Assembly (NCBI GenBank): GCA_012798365.1
Contig: JAAZNH010000314.1
Location: 1-6,811 of the forward strand
Direction of reading: 5' to 3'
DNA length: 6,811 nt
From: Methanomicrobiales archaeon
Lineage (GTDB): Archaea; Halobacteriota; Methanomicrobia; Methanomicrobiales; Methanospirillaceae
Made by a program: the position numbers and the translations under genes. The notes beneath the pieces are model-generated. The model made no database searches. It saw only the letters and a program-made list of their open reading frames with translations, and was not told the DNA's origin. Shown one piece after another: positions 1-6,598 of the stretch (positions are counted from its first letter, which is position 1; the number at the start of each line of letters is the position of its first letter).

Positions 1-1110
1 CGCAAGGAAGGATGGATCCCGCTCAACGTCTTCGCGGAGTTGTGTTTCATGGGCGATCTTATCCTGGATGGCCTGCATCTGTTCTTTGAGCACCGCGATC
101 TCCTGATCCTTCTCCTGTTTAATGATCGCGATCTCGTTCTTGTATTCTCGCTGGTTGGGCCGGGTGATATACAAAATCGATTCCCCTGCACGATATTGAC
201 GTTCTCGATCAGTTTCAGACATCCGGACGTATGCCGCATTCAGGTAACCGGTGTGCCGCATTATACCCTCAACAAGATCGATCCCCATTGTCTTTGCACC
301 GTGGGTTCGGAAATATGCCCGGCATGAATGAGGGGTGACTTTCTGCCGGTCCCCGCGAAGAGTCCGCACGGTCTCGCCATCGACAGCATCATAGAGGGAT
401 CCGAAGGCTTGGGACAAGCTGGAATAGGAAGAGGCAAACAACCGTTCGTCTTTGTCCGGTCGGGTTTGCCGCATATTCCGGGCACGGGTATCGGCATCAC
501 GGATCCACTCATCCCGGCAATTCAACCAGATTTGTAGGTACTCCGCTGCCTCCTCGTTCAAGAACACCTTTCCGCCCCTCCGGCCCTTTGCGATCTCTGG
601 CCTGACATTTACAATATTCCCCCGCACATCGGAAAGCAGAAGTTTTGATGTTTCTCCGATACGACAACCGGTCGAAATCCAGAATGTGAGGACGGCTTTC
701 ATCCGGACGTCAGCAAGATCCATCATCCGCTGCAGGGTTTCCAGTTCCAGCGGCTTGTCGTCCCGCTCCTCAGTCTTCCGGGTTTTGACAACCTCCATGT
801 CCAGTTCATCAAATACCACGCCATTGATCCTCATGAACCTGGAAATCGCGGCGAGGTATGTCCGGCGGGAATTGGCAGAGACTTTTTTCATATGTTCGCT
901 GTCGAGATAATCCATGAGTTTTTCGACAGCATCGGGATTATCGCCGGATACGTGTAAGTGCAGCTCTTCGAGAGGCACATCAAGGTATCGGGCAAAACCG
1001 AGGAAGGCATTATTGTACGTCTTGATGGTCTCCCGGGACCGCCCGGCCCGTTCCAGGGTTTTCAGATATACTGACACGCTGCGAACCTTTTTTGCGTTGC
1101 CGGCCACCAT
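1..1110 (-). CDS. Tyrosine recombinase / phage-type integrase (partial, C-terminus beyond left edge)
   Basis: Site-specific DNA strand exchange by a tyrosine recombinase; 370 codons are visible and no stop is reached. Residues about 8-100 look like the helical core-binding (SAM-like) domain. Residues about 115-305 are the catalytic domain. The catalytic set is complete: R150 in TGCRIGE, a hairpin lysine (K175, possibly K181) in AKGRRGGKV, H261 and R264 in HSCR, H286 in RHTGY, and nucleophile Y294 in NAAYVRM. Residues about 320-360 are rich in Glu, Lys and Gln with spaced Ile/Leu (for example NEIAIIKQEKDQEIAVLKEQ), so probably a coiled coil. The start is ATG at 1110-1108: an in-frame TAA lies at 1140-1138, with no other usual start codon between them; GTG at 1107 is the alternative. 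No Shine-Dalgarno is visible, so translation may be leaderless. The length beyond 370 aa and the extension fit a mobile-element integrase better than the compact chromosome-resolving XerA, but the target is unknown. GC looks somewhat lower by eye than in the neighbouring genes. Confidence 0.93.
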   Translation of the reverse strand, partial: MVAGNAKKVRSVSVYLKTLERAGRSRETIKTYNNAFLGFARYLDVPLEELHLHVSGDNPDAVEKLMDYLDSEHMKKVSANSRRTYLAAISRFMRINGVVFDELDMEVVKTRKTEERDDKPLELETLQRMMDLADVRMKAVLTFWISTGCRIGETSKLLLSDVRGNIVNVRPEIAKGRRGGKVFLNEEAAEYLQIWLNCRDEWIRDADTRARNMRQTRPDKDERLFASSYSSLSQAFGSLYDAVDGETVRTLRGDRQKVTPHSCRAYFRTHGAKTMGIDLVEGIMRHTGYLNAAYVRMSETDRERQYRAGESILYITRPNQREYKNEIAIIKQEKDQEIAVLKEQMQAIQDKIAHETQLREDVERDPSFLA

Positions 1111-1198
1111 AACATATACCCAATCTGAACGGGGAGATTATTAAGATAGCTGAAAATTGATGCTATCGAATCAAATTAAAGGGACATAACGGTGCGGC
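1111..1198. promoter_or_regulatory. Divergent promoter region between integrase and tgtA, with inverted repeat
   Basis: This 88-bp A/T-rich spacer must drive both genes. On the minus strand a TATA-like TTAATAA lies around 1137-1143, about 30 nt before the integrase ATG, as in leaderless archaeal transcripts. On the plus strand AAATTAAA (about 1174-1180) lies 19-25 nt before the tgtA ATG. A second plus-strand candidate, TTATTAA (1137-1143), would give a leader of roughly 30 nt. An inverted repeat with 6-bp arms, GATAGC (1145-1150) and GCTATC (1162-1167), has an 11-nt spacer. A smaller one, TTGAT (1157-1161) and ATCAA (1170-1174), interleaves with it. The arms could be an operator seen by both promoters. 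The promoter role follows from gene layout; the exact boxes are inference. Confidence 0.5.
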
Positions 1199-2653
1199 AT
1201 GGCGATTGCGTTCGAGAGTCTTTACAGTGATATTGCAGGGAGAAGCGGCAAACTTACCGTAGGAAAGAAAGTCATCCGGACACCTGCACTCCTGCCGGTC
1301 ATCAACCCCCACCTCCAGCTCGTTACCCCAAAAGAGATGGAGAAGATGGGTGTCGAAGCACTCATCACAAACGCGTACATTTTTTCGCAGAGCAAGCAGT
1401 TCCGCGACCGTGCCCTTGCAGAAGGTCTCCACAAGGTTCTCGATTTCAATGGCGTGATCATGACCGACTCCGGGTCCTTCCAGCTCTCGGTGTACGGCCA
1501 GGTCTCGATCACCAACACCGAAACACTCTCGTTCCAGCGCGATATCGGCAGCGACATCTGGGTACCGCTCGACATCCCCACATCCCCAAACTCCGACCGT
1601 GCAACAACCGAGTCCGAACTTGCAATAACGATGCAACGCTTAAAAGAGGCAAAGGACGTTTTCGGTCCCGATGCCCCGCTGGCCGGGCCGGTGCAGGGCG
1701 GGATCTTTGAAGATCTCCGCGAGCGGGCCGGAAAGGAAGTCACCGATCTCGGTTTCTCGTTCTGCCCGGTCGGGGCCGTTGTCCCGCTGATGGAGAATTA
1801 CCGGTACCGGGATCTCGTCAGCGTGGTGATGGCAGCAAAACGGACCCTCTCGCCATCGGCCTGCATCCACCTCTTCGGCGCCGGCCACCCGTCCATGTTT
1901 GCGCTGGCAACCGCGATGGGCTGCGATCTCTTTGACTCAGCGGCGTATGCACTCTATGCAAAAGACGGGCGGTACATGACCCCCCACGGGAGTTTCCGGA
2001 TCGGGGAACTCATCGATCTCCCCTGCGCATGTTCAGTCTGCCGGAGCCACACGGCTGAAGAACTGCGCGATGCAAAGGACCGGGAACGACTCCTTGCGCT
2101 CCACAACCTGCACGTGACTCTTGCAGAGATCGCACGGATCCGTCAGGCAATCTTTGACGGCACGCTCTGGGAACTGGTGGATGAGCGCTGCCGTGCCCAC
2201 CCCCAGCTCCTTGCGGGCTACCGTGCCCTGCTGGACCATGCGCCGGCTCTTGCACAGCATGACCGGGTCTCGAAGCGCCGGTTTTTCTATCGCGGTGATG
2301 AGAGCTGCAGGCGCACCGAAGTGCTCCGGTACCAGCAGAACCTTCCGCGGGTTGCAGTCGGAAAGACCGTGCTTGTCGCGTTTGAAGGCGGTATCCGGGA
2401 TGAGTTCGAGACAACGCTCTTCTTCAAGCCGCCGTTCGGCCCGTACCCCAGAGAGCTCAAAGAGACCTTCCCCATCGGTCCCTGCGAGATCCCGGAGTGG
2501 GACGAGGTGATGGTCAGGAAAGGACTGGAAGGCATCCGGATCCTGCGGGAGAAGAATCCCACCAGCACATTCACGGTCTCCTGCCAGAAACGCTGGGAAC
2601 CGGTTGTCCGTAACGTGCTTGGCGATATCGAGGTGCGGCATGACGCGGTTTAA
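1199..2653 (+). CDS. tgtA: Archaeosine tRNA-guanine(15) transglycosylase (TgtA), PUA-less form
   Basis: Exchanges guanine 15 in the D-loop of archaeal tRNAs for preQ0, the first tRNA-level step of archaeosine synthesis. The 484-aa protein has a TGT barrel at about residues 1-330. Catalytic Asp candidates are D90 in MTDSGSFQ and D246 in LFDSAAYAL, with the substrate-site loop PVQGGIF at 164-170. The zinc site is C276, C278 and C281 (CACSVC) plus a His in the HNLH segment (H302 or H305). Residues about 365-484 form an accessory domain with PFGPYPREL. The RNA-binding PUA domain that ends the well-studied Pyrococcus enzyme (about 580 aa, from memory) is absent. The start is forced: an in-frame TAA at 1187-1189 leaves ATG 1199 as the first start. 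The only ribosome-binding signal is a weak GGTG (1191-1194), so leaderless translation is possible. The gene overlaps arcS by 14 bp. Confidence 0.96.
   Translation: MAIAFESLYSDIAGRSGKLTVGKKVIRTPALLPVINPHLQLVTPKEMEKMGVEALITNAYIFSQSKQFRDRALAEGLHKVLDFNGVIMTDSGSFQLSVYGQVSITNTETLSFQRDIGSDIWVPLDIPTSPNSDRATTESELAITMQRLKEAKDVFGPDAPLAGPVQGGIFEDLRERAGKEVTDLGFSFCPVGAVVPLMENYRYRDLVSVVMAAKRTLSPSACIHLFGAGHPSMFALATAMGCDLFDSAAYALYAKDGRYMTPHGSFRIGELIDLPCACSVCRSHTAEELRDAKDRERLLALHNLHVTLAEIARIRQAIFDGTLWELVDERCRAHPQLLAGYRALLDHAPALAQHDRVSKRRFFYRGDESCRRTEVLRYQQNLPRVAVGKTVLVAFEGGIRDEFETTLFFKPPFGPYPRELKETFPIGPCEIPEWDEVMVRKGLEGIRILREKNPTSTFTVSCQKRWEPVVRNVLGDIEVRHDAV
2630..2635 (+). promoter_or_regulatory. Ribosome binding site deciding the arcS start
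   Basis: GAGGTG lies inside the end of tgtA, 4 nt before ATG 2640. It matches the anti-Shine-Dalgarno end of archaeal 16S rRNA (consensus GGAGGTGA). It favours ATG 2640 over the upstream in-frame TTG at 2604, which would add 12 residues unlike an ArcS N-terminus. Confidence 0.7.
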
Positions 2654-4277
2654 CATCCGGAAGCGTGACGGGCTCGCCCGCACAGGCACGTTCGAGCCCG
2701 AGAACGGGCCTGCAGTAAAACTGCCGGCAGCAGTTGATACGGAAGCGCTCTTTCCGGCACTGGCGGCACAGGCAAATGCGAATATCCCGCTTTCCGCCCC
2801 GGCTTCCTTTGTGAAGCAGTATTTCCCGGCTCCCGGAAGCCAGCCGGTTCCGATCCACCCGCAGCACGAAAACCGTGCGGCGAGCGGGGATGCCGTGATT
2901 ATTACAGGCTGGCACACGGCAGCTGCCAATCCCCGCACGTACGTGGACTGGCTCATCAACCTGAAAGAAAAGACACCGGTCGACACCGTGTGGTATGCTC
3001 CCGCCGCTGCGCTTCCTTCAATGGTTGCAATCCTCTGCTACAGCGGGTTTGAATTGTTTGATTACAAGGCTGTTGACCTGAAATCCGCCCAGGGAATTTT
3101 CTGTACACCGGAAGGAGAGTTCCCCAAGGAATCCATGGCCCAGGGCTTATGCACCTGTCCGGGTTGTGCAGCCGGGGATCTCAAAGAGCACAACCGGAAC
3201 GCGCTCCGGCAGGAGATCGCGCTGGTCACCCGGTTCATTGAGAACGGCCTGCTCCGCGAACTGGTGGAATCCCGGTGCCGGATGGATGCAAACCAGGTCG
3301 CCATCATGCGCCACCTGGACCGGAATTATGCGTTCATTGAACGCGTCCAGCCCATCGGCCGCGCCGGCGTGATGCGGGCAAACTCCGCCGAGTCCCAGAA
3401 CCGGGCGGAGGTCCGGAGATTTGCAGAGCGGCTCATTGAACGCTACATCCCGCCAAAGACCGCGGAAGTCGCCGTCCTTTTGCCCTGCTCGGCAAGAAAA
3501 CCGTACTCGCTCTCGCAGAGCCACCGCAGGTTCCAGATGGCAGTCGGGAACCGGGCCCATGAACTGATCGTCACCTCTCCGCTCGGCCTTGTCCCCCGCG
3601 AGCTCGAGACCGTGTACCCGGCAATGCACTACGATGTGCCGGTCACCGGGTACTGGGACGCCGAGGAATGTGCGTTCATCGCAGATATCCTCACCCGGTA
3701 TTTCAGGAAACACCCGTACCGCCGCATCATCGCCCATCTCGAGGGCGGTGCGCTTAAAGTAGCGGAGATGGCAGCAGCAGCCTGTGGGATTACGCTTGAA
3801 TATTCCTGCAAAGAACATCCCGCGAGTGATAAGGCCCTCAATGCGCTGGATGCAGCCCTTGCCGGAGAGCGGAAGATCAAGGACGACCGGCTCCACGGCA
3901 TGATCTCGTACCAGTTCAACGCGGATGTGGATACGAAGGGCACCACGCTCCGGGGCCACTACCCGGAGATCTTCTACAGCCGGGGCAAGGAGCAGATCTT
4001 CTCCATCGATACGGGCACCGGCCTGCTGCGCCCGACTTTTGACGGCTGGAAACTGATCCCGGAGGGCCTGCGGGTTTATATCGACGATTTTGTCCCGGAA
4101 GGGGATGTCCTCATTCCGGGAGTGGTCCGCACTGATCCGGGCATACGCGAAGGTGACGAAGTCCTGGTTGTGGGCCCGCGTGCCATGGCAACCGGAAAAG
4201 CTGCGCTCCCGTCGGAAGAGATCCCTCGTTCGCACAAAGGCGTTGCCGTCCGGGTGCGTAAGATAAAGAGGCTGTAA
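2640..4277 (+). CDS. arcS: Archaeosine synthase ArcS (TgtA2), with PUA domain
   Basis: Acts on preQ0 at position 15 of tRNA after TgtA. In Euryarchaeota ArcS attaches lysine to the preQ0 nitrile, and the radical-SAM enzyme RaSEA then releases archaeosine. The 545-aa protein starts MTRFNIRKRDG. Residues about 1-240 are a degenerate TGT-like domain that keeps LFD (D141) and a zinc-type CTCPGC (C171, C173, C176) with H184, but has no counterpart of MTDSGSFQ. Residues 282-295 are PCSARKPYSLSQSH, an exact match to the diagnostic ArcS core motif PC-x3-KPY-x2-S-x2-H. Residues about 475-545 (RVYIDDFVPEGDVLIPGV onward, ending in VAVRVRKIKRL) are a PUA domain. Paralogy with TgtA is visible by eye: PLGLVPREL here matches PFGPYPREL there, and LLRELVESRCR matches LWELVDERCR. 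The start overlaps tgtA by 14 bp, which implies translational coupling. The RaSEA gene is not in the window. Confidence 0.96.
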   Translation: MTRFNIRKRDGLARTGTFEPENGPAVKLPAAVDTEALFPALAAQANANIPLSAPASFVKQYFPAPGSQPVPIHPQHENRAASGDAVIITGWHTAAANPRTYVDWLINLKEKTPVDTVWYAPAAALPSMVAILCYSGFELFDYKAVDLKSAQGIFCTPEGEFPKESMAQGLCTCPGCAAGDLKEHNRNALRQEIALVTRFIENGLLRELVESRCRMDANQVAIMRHLDRNYAFIERVQPIGRAGVMRANSAESQNRAEVRRFAERLIERYIPPKTAEVAVLLPCSARKPYSLSQSHRRFQMAVGNRAHELIVTSPLGLVPRELETVYPAMHYDVPVTGYWDAEECAFIADILTRYFRKHPYRRIIAHLEGGALKVAEMAAAACGITLEYSCKEHPASDKALNALDAALAGERKIKDDRLHGMISYQFNADVDTKGTTLRGHYPEIFYSRGKEQIFSIDTGTGLLRPTFDGWKLIPEGLRVYIDDFVPEGDVLIPGVVRTDPGIREGDEVLVVGPRAMATGKAALPSEEIPRSHKGVAVRVRKIKRL

Positions 4278-4342
4278 ACCCAAATAATGCGTGGAAATCA
4301 GATCAGATTTCATCTGAACCTATCGCACTGGAGTGAAATCTT
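4278..4342 (+). promoter_or_regulatory. Intergenic spacer with TATA-like box and inverted repeat upstream of nfnA
   Basis: The 65-bp gap between arcS and nfnA has no T-tract terminator. A TATA-like AAATAAT lies at 4282-4288. About 25 nt downstream is a perfect inverted repeat, TCAGAT-TTC-ATCTGA (4303-4317), centred at 4310, near where transcription from that box should start. This arrangement resembles an archaeal repressor operator at the start site. A short RNA hairpin is the other possible reading. Read-through from arcS is also possible. Confidence 0.4.
4330..4336 (+). promoter_or_regulatory. Ribosome binding site supporting the TTG start of nfnA
   Basis: GGAGTGA lies 6 nt before TTG 4343 and differs from the ideal GGAGGTGA by one missing G. 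It supports a non-ATG start. The next in-frame ATG is codon 17, which would remove the first strand of the flavin domain. Confidence 0.7.
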
Positions 4343-5188
4343 TTGTTTAAAATCGAGAAGACCGGCCCGATAGCCGACAAGATTTACGAGATGTGGGTGA
4401 ACGCGCCGCATGTGGCGCATCATGCACAGGCTGGACAGTTCGTCATATTCCGCATTGATGAGAAAGGGGAGCGCATCCCCCTGACAGTCTCTGCGGTTGA
4501 CGGAGATTCAATCCGGGTTGTTTTCATGGCCATCGGCAAGACCACGACCCATCTTGCATCGCTCCGTGCCGGGGATGCAGTCCAGGACGTTGCCGGACCG
4601 TTAGGAAAGCCCAGCGAGATAAAAAAGTACGGCACCTGCGTTCTTGTTGGCGGCGGCGTCGGGACAGCATGCCTGCCCATCATCGGCCATGCCCTCCGGG
4701 CAGCCGGCAACCGGGTCATCGGGATCGTGGGAGCACGCAACGCGGGTCTTCTCATCCTTGAAGAGGAGATGAAGAAGGCCTGTGACGAGCTGCACATCTC
4801 AACCGATGATGGCAGCAAGGGGTTCCACGGGTTTGCCGCGGATCTCTTAAAGCAGGCAATGGCCCGCGAGAAGATCGATGCGGTCTGGATCATCGGGCCC
4901 ACCATCATGATGAAAGTCACCGCAGAAGCAACCCGCCCCGCGGCCATCAGGACTTTCGTGAGCGTCAATCCGGTCATGGTTGACGGCACCGGCATGTGCG
5001 GTTCCTGCCGGGTCACCGTTGGCGGCGAGACAAAATTCGCCTGCGTTGACGGCCCCGAGTTCGATGCCCACCAGGTTGACTTCAATGCCCTCATGCAGCG
5101 CATGCGGACCTACCAGCCGGAAGAGAAGGCATCCCTGGAGAAATTCCAGGAACACCAGTGCAAACTCGGGGGTGGCCACCATGCATGA
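4343..5188 (+). CDS. nfnA: Ferredoxin:NAD(P) oxidoreductase small subunit (NfnA / sulfide dehydrogenase beta-type)
   Basis: Small subunit of the heterodimeric flavoenzyme known as NfnAB, SuDH or FNOR. In bacterial Nfn it carries FAD, a [2Fe-2S] cluster and the NAD(H) site. The protein has 281 aa, the usual size. Residues about 1-95 are the FAD barrel, with GQFVIFR (31-37), the flavin motif ERIPLTVS (43-50) and GPLG (85-88). Residues about 97-205 are the nucleotide-binding fold, with GGGVGTA (103-109) and GIVGARN (127-133). The C-terminal iron-sulfur segment is VDGTGMCGSC with C219, C222 and later C234. Family members bind this cluster with three Cys and one Asp, and D214 is the natural candidate here. 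The start is TTG with a good ribosome site. The gene overlaps nfnB by 8 bp, so the subunits are probably co-translated. DHODH electron-transfer subunits (PyrK) share this fold, but the nfnB partner decides the assignment. Confidence 0.9.
   Translation: MFKIEKTGPIADKIYEMWVNAPHVAHHAQAGQFVIFRIDEKGERIPLTVSAVDGDSIRVVFMAIGKTTTHLASLRAGDAVQDVAGPLGKPSEIKKYGTCVLVGGGVGTACLPIIGHALRAAGNRVIGIVGARNAGLLILEEEMKKACDELHISTDDGSKGFHGFAADLLKQAMAREKIDAVWIIGPTIMMKVTAEATRPAAIRTFVSVNPVMVDGTGMCGSCRVTVGGETKFACVDGPEFDAHQVDFNALMQRMRTYQPEEKASLEKFQEHQCKLGGGHHA
5168..5175 (+). promoter_or_regulatory. Ribosome binding site for nfnB
   Basis: GGGGGTGG lies 5 nt before ATG 5181, inside the last codons of nfnA. The frame is open upstream to about 4980, but those codons lie over nfnA and give non-homologous sequence. 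This site marks the true start, MHDRPVEIRVHDFGEV. Confidence 0.6.
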
Positions 5189-6524
5189 CCGCCCGGTCGA
5201 GATACGGGTCCATGACTTTGGCGAAGTCGACACCGGCATGAGCGCAACCGAAGCCCGGTTCGAGGCCGAGCGCTGCATCCAGTGCAAGAAGCCGCTCTGT
5301 GTGAAAGGCTGCCCGGTCAATATCGATATCCCCGCATTCATCCGCGAGATCGCGGCCGGCGATTTCCGCAAGGCTGCCGCCATCATCAAGGAACAGAACA
5401 TGCTCCCGGCCATCTGCGGCCGGGTCTGCCCGCAGGAAGTCCAGTGCGAGGGCCAGTGCATTCTCGGCAAGAAAGGCAAGCCGATCGCCATTGGCGAACT
5501 GGAGCGTTTTGTTGCTGACCAGGAACGTGCCCAGGGCATGGTCATGCCGCAGAAGAAACCGGCAACCGGCCGGCGCGTGGCAGTTGTCGGTGCAGGCCCG
5601 GCCGGCCTGACTGCTGCTGCCGAACTCGCCCGCATGGGCTACCGGGTCACCCTCTTTGAGTCACTCCACGCGGCCGGCGGGGTCCTGATGTACGGTATCC
5701 CGGAGTTCCGTCTCCCCAAGGAGATCGTCAAGGCAGAGATCGATGCGGTTCTTGCTCTTGGCGTTGAGTTAAAACTCAACCATCTCGTGGGACGCAGCGT
5801 GACAACCAAGGAACTGCTCAGTTACGATGCCGTCTTCCTCGGCACCGGTGCCGGCCTCCCGTACTTCATGGGCCTGCCGGGCGAGAACCTGCCGGGCGTG
5901 TACTCGGCCAACGAGTTCTTAACCCGCGTCAACCTGATGCGGGCTGACCGGTTCCCGATCTTTGATACCCCCATCAAGCGCGGCAGCCGCGTGGTTGTTG
6001 CCGGCGGCGGGAACGTTGCCATGGACGCTGCACGCGTCGCAGTGCGGCTTGGCGGCAAAGTCACGCTCGTGTACCGGCGGCGCGAGGAAGATCTTCCCGC
6101 CCGGGTACACGAGATCGAGCGGGCAAAGGAAGAGGGCGTTGAGTTTGTCATGTGCGCAAACCCGGTGAAGATCCTGGGCGACCAGGCCATGACCGGTGTC
6201 GAGTGTATCCGGATGGAGATGTGTGCACTCGATGCTTCCGGAAGGCCGGAGCCAAAGGAGAAGGAAGGAAGCACCTTCACCATCGATGCCGATGTCTTCA
6301 TTGCGGCAATCGGCCAGGGCCCCAACCCGCTCCTGATCGGGGAACTTCCGGAAATGAAGAAAGGCAGACGCGGCAATGTGACGATCGATGAGAACGGCCA
6401 TACCTCGATGCGCAAGGTCTTTGCCGGTGGCGATGTTGCAACCGGTGCGGCAACAGTCATCCTTGCGATGGGTGCAGCAAAGACAGCCGCCCATGCCATT
6501 GATAAGATGCTCCGGGAAGAATAA
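5181..6524 (+). CDS. nfnB: Ferredoxin:NADP oxidoreductase large subunit (NfnB; GltD-like, often annotated glutamate synthase small subunit)
   Basis: Large subunit of the NfnAB-type complex. In characterised homologues it binds a second FAD, two [4Fe-4S] clusters, NADPH and ferredoxin. With NfnA it couples NADH and reduced ferredoxin to NADP+ reduction, or the reverse. The 447-aa protein begins with an iron-sulfur domain: CIQCKKPLCVKGC gives C32, C35, C40 and C44, and CGRVCPQEVQCEGQC gives C79, C83, C89 and C93. The conserved AIGELERF (103-110) contains E106, a plausible non-Cys cluster ligand. FAD binding is shown by VVGAGPAG (135-142) and by GGDVATGAATVILAMG (416-431). The NADPH fold has VVAGGGNVAMDAA (272-284), followed by YRRREEDLPAR (298-308). 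The same architecture is the beta subunit of bacterial glutamate synthase, but no glutamine amidotransferase or FMN subunit is nearby and NfnA is fused by an 8-bp gene overlap. An electron-transfer role is therefore preferred over glutamate synthesis. Confidence 0.92.
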   Translation: MHDRPVEIRVHDFGEVDTGMSATEARFEAERCIQCKKPLCVKGCPVNIDIPAFIREIAAGDFRKAAAIIKEQNMLPAICGRVCPQEVQCEGQCILGKKGKPIAIGELERFVADQERAQGMVMPQKKPATGRRVAVVGAGPAGLTAAAELARMGYRVTLFESLHAAGGVLMYGIPEFRLPKEIVKAEIDAVLALGVELKLNHLVGRSVTTKELLSYDAVFLGTGAGLPYFMGLPGENLPGVYSANEFLTRVNLMRADRFPIFDTPIKRGSRVVVAGGGNVAMDAARVAVRLGGKVTLVYRRREEDLPARVHEIERAKEEGVEFVMCANPVKILGDQAMTGVECIRMEMCALDASGRPEPKEKEGSTFTIDADVFIAAIGQGPNPLLIGELPEMKKGRRGNVTIDENGHTSMRKVFAGGDVATGAATVILAMGAAKTAAHAIDKMLREE

Positions 6525-6598
6525 TCCGGTGTGCGCCTATCTTCCCTTCCCCTTTTTTCCCTCCGCCTATTTGTCCTGTTTTTTGCTGGTGCAAAAGG
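6525..6598 (+). terminator. T-tract termination region after nfnB
   Basis: After the nfnB stop the coding strand turns pyrimidine-rich, with two runs of six T (6553-6558 and 6579-6584) and no stable hairpin. Oligo-T tracts are the usual archaeal intrinsic termination signal. The position between two plus-strand genes fits the end of the nfn transcript. Confidence 0.6.

Noticed and set aside
40..1144. Several plus-strand open frames opposite the integrase (up to 152 codons, e.g. 452-910)
   Set aside because: They lie antisense to a protein with a complete recombinase catalytic set, show no recognisable motifs and have Ser/Arg-rich shadow-like composition.
2604..2639. Upstream TTG start for arcS
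   Set aside because: GAGGTG sits directly before ATG 2640, and the extra 12 residues merely re-read the end of tgtA in another frame.
1199..2653. TgtA as part of a 7-deazaguanine DNA-modification (dpd-type) defence system near the integrase
   Set aside because: The protein is a canonical archaeal tRNA enzyme, operonic with ArcS, and no DNA-modification partner genes are present.
2033..4313. Long minus-strand open frames of 317 and 388 codons opposite tgtA/arcS
   Set aside because: High GC makes long antisense frames common. The plus-strand genes have unmistakable family motifs, while the antisense products have no coherent domains.
4403..4418. Inverted repeat GCGCC/GGCGC in nfnA
   Set aside because: A short GC-rich palindrome inside coding sequence, explained by codon use and with no regulatory position.
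4980..5180. N-terminal extension of nfnB by 67 codons
   Set aside because: It lies wholly within nfnA, gives low-complexity sequence, and the family N-terminus and ribosome site both point to ATG 5181.
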